From the NCBI GenBank assembly GCA_947488085.1, contig CANKYI010000001.1, positions 186,001-250,000 on the forward strand: a stretch of DNA of 64,000 bases, given 5' to 3'. Positions 63,905 through 64,000 of the stretch are shown here, piece after piece (positions within the stretch are counted from its first letter, which is position 1; each line of letters begins with the position of its first letter). A program made the translations under genes and the position numbers. Source of the DNA: an uncultured Erythrobacter sp. (GTDB taxonomy: Bacteria > Pseudomonadota > Alphaproteobacteria > Sphingomonadales > Sphingomonadaceae). The notes beneath the pieces were generated by a model. The model had not been told where the DNA came from and searched no databases. It saw nothing but the letters and a program-made list of their open reading frames with translations.

Positions 63905-64000
63905 TATCGCCTCAGCTTCCCCTTGGCTGCCGTTGATCCCTCACGACTCGCGCAGTGCCTAAATAAATAGACTCTCTCACCCATTTGCTACGCCTTACAT

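Overview
The window reads as a contiguous stretch of alphaproteobacterial chromosome. It is probably from an aerobic anoxygenic phototroph of the Sphingomonadales/Erythrobacteraceae type; that assignment is inferred from gene content and order, not from a search. It has three zones. (1) ~1-11.3 kb: a multiheme-cytochrome locus. The + strand carries a truncated outer-membrane beta-barrel translationally coupled to a 1433-aa ten-CXXCH cytochrome with LVIVD-like propeller repeats. Converging on the - strand is a tight operon encoding a class III (cAMP-PDE-like) metallophosphoesterase, an FHA-TM-ten-heme fusion, a membrane b-type cytochrome, and an 824-aa FAD/NAD(P) reductase with two cyclic-nucleotide-binding domains and four [4Fe-4S] motifs. 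This is the best candidate for an undescribed system: a possible regulated electron conduit from NAD(P)H to the cell surface. (2) ~11.3-33 kb: accessory metabolism. It includes a CcmI-like TPR protein, GdhA, CsaA, a Tat-type molybdenum hydroxylase with a cytochrome c lipoprotein and Mo-cofactor accessory genes, Acs, a TolC/HlyD/ABC set whose ATPase domain looks degenerate, redox flavoproteins, a TVP38-reductase fusion, and two lipoprotein electron carriers (cytochrome c and cupredoxin). (3) ~33-64 kb: a photosynthesis gene cluster. Its parts are bchFNBHLM-lhaA-puhABC-orf-acsF-puhE-hemA (-), aerR/ppaA-ppsR (+), bchG-pucC-like-bchP-tspO (+), and bchCXYZ-pufBALM (-). The two short light-harvesting genes pufB and pufA are absent from the supplied ORF track; I read them directly from the sequence. 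No pufC, pufQ, crt, tRNA, rRNA, CRISPR or mobile element was seen.
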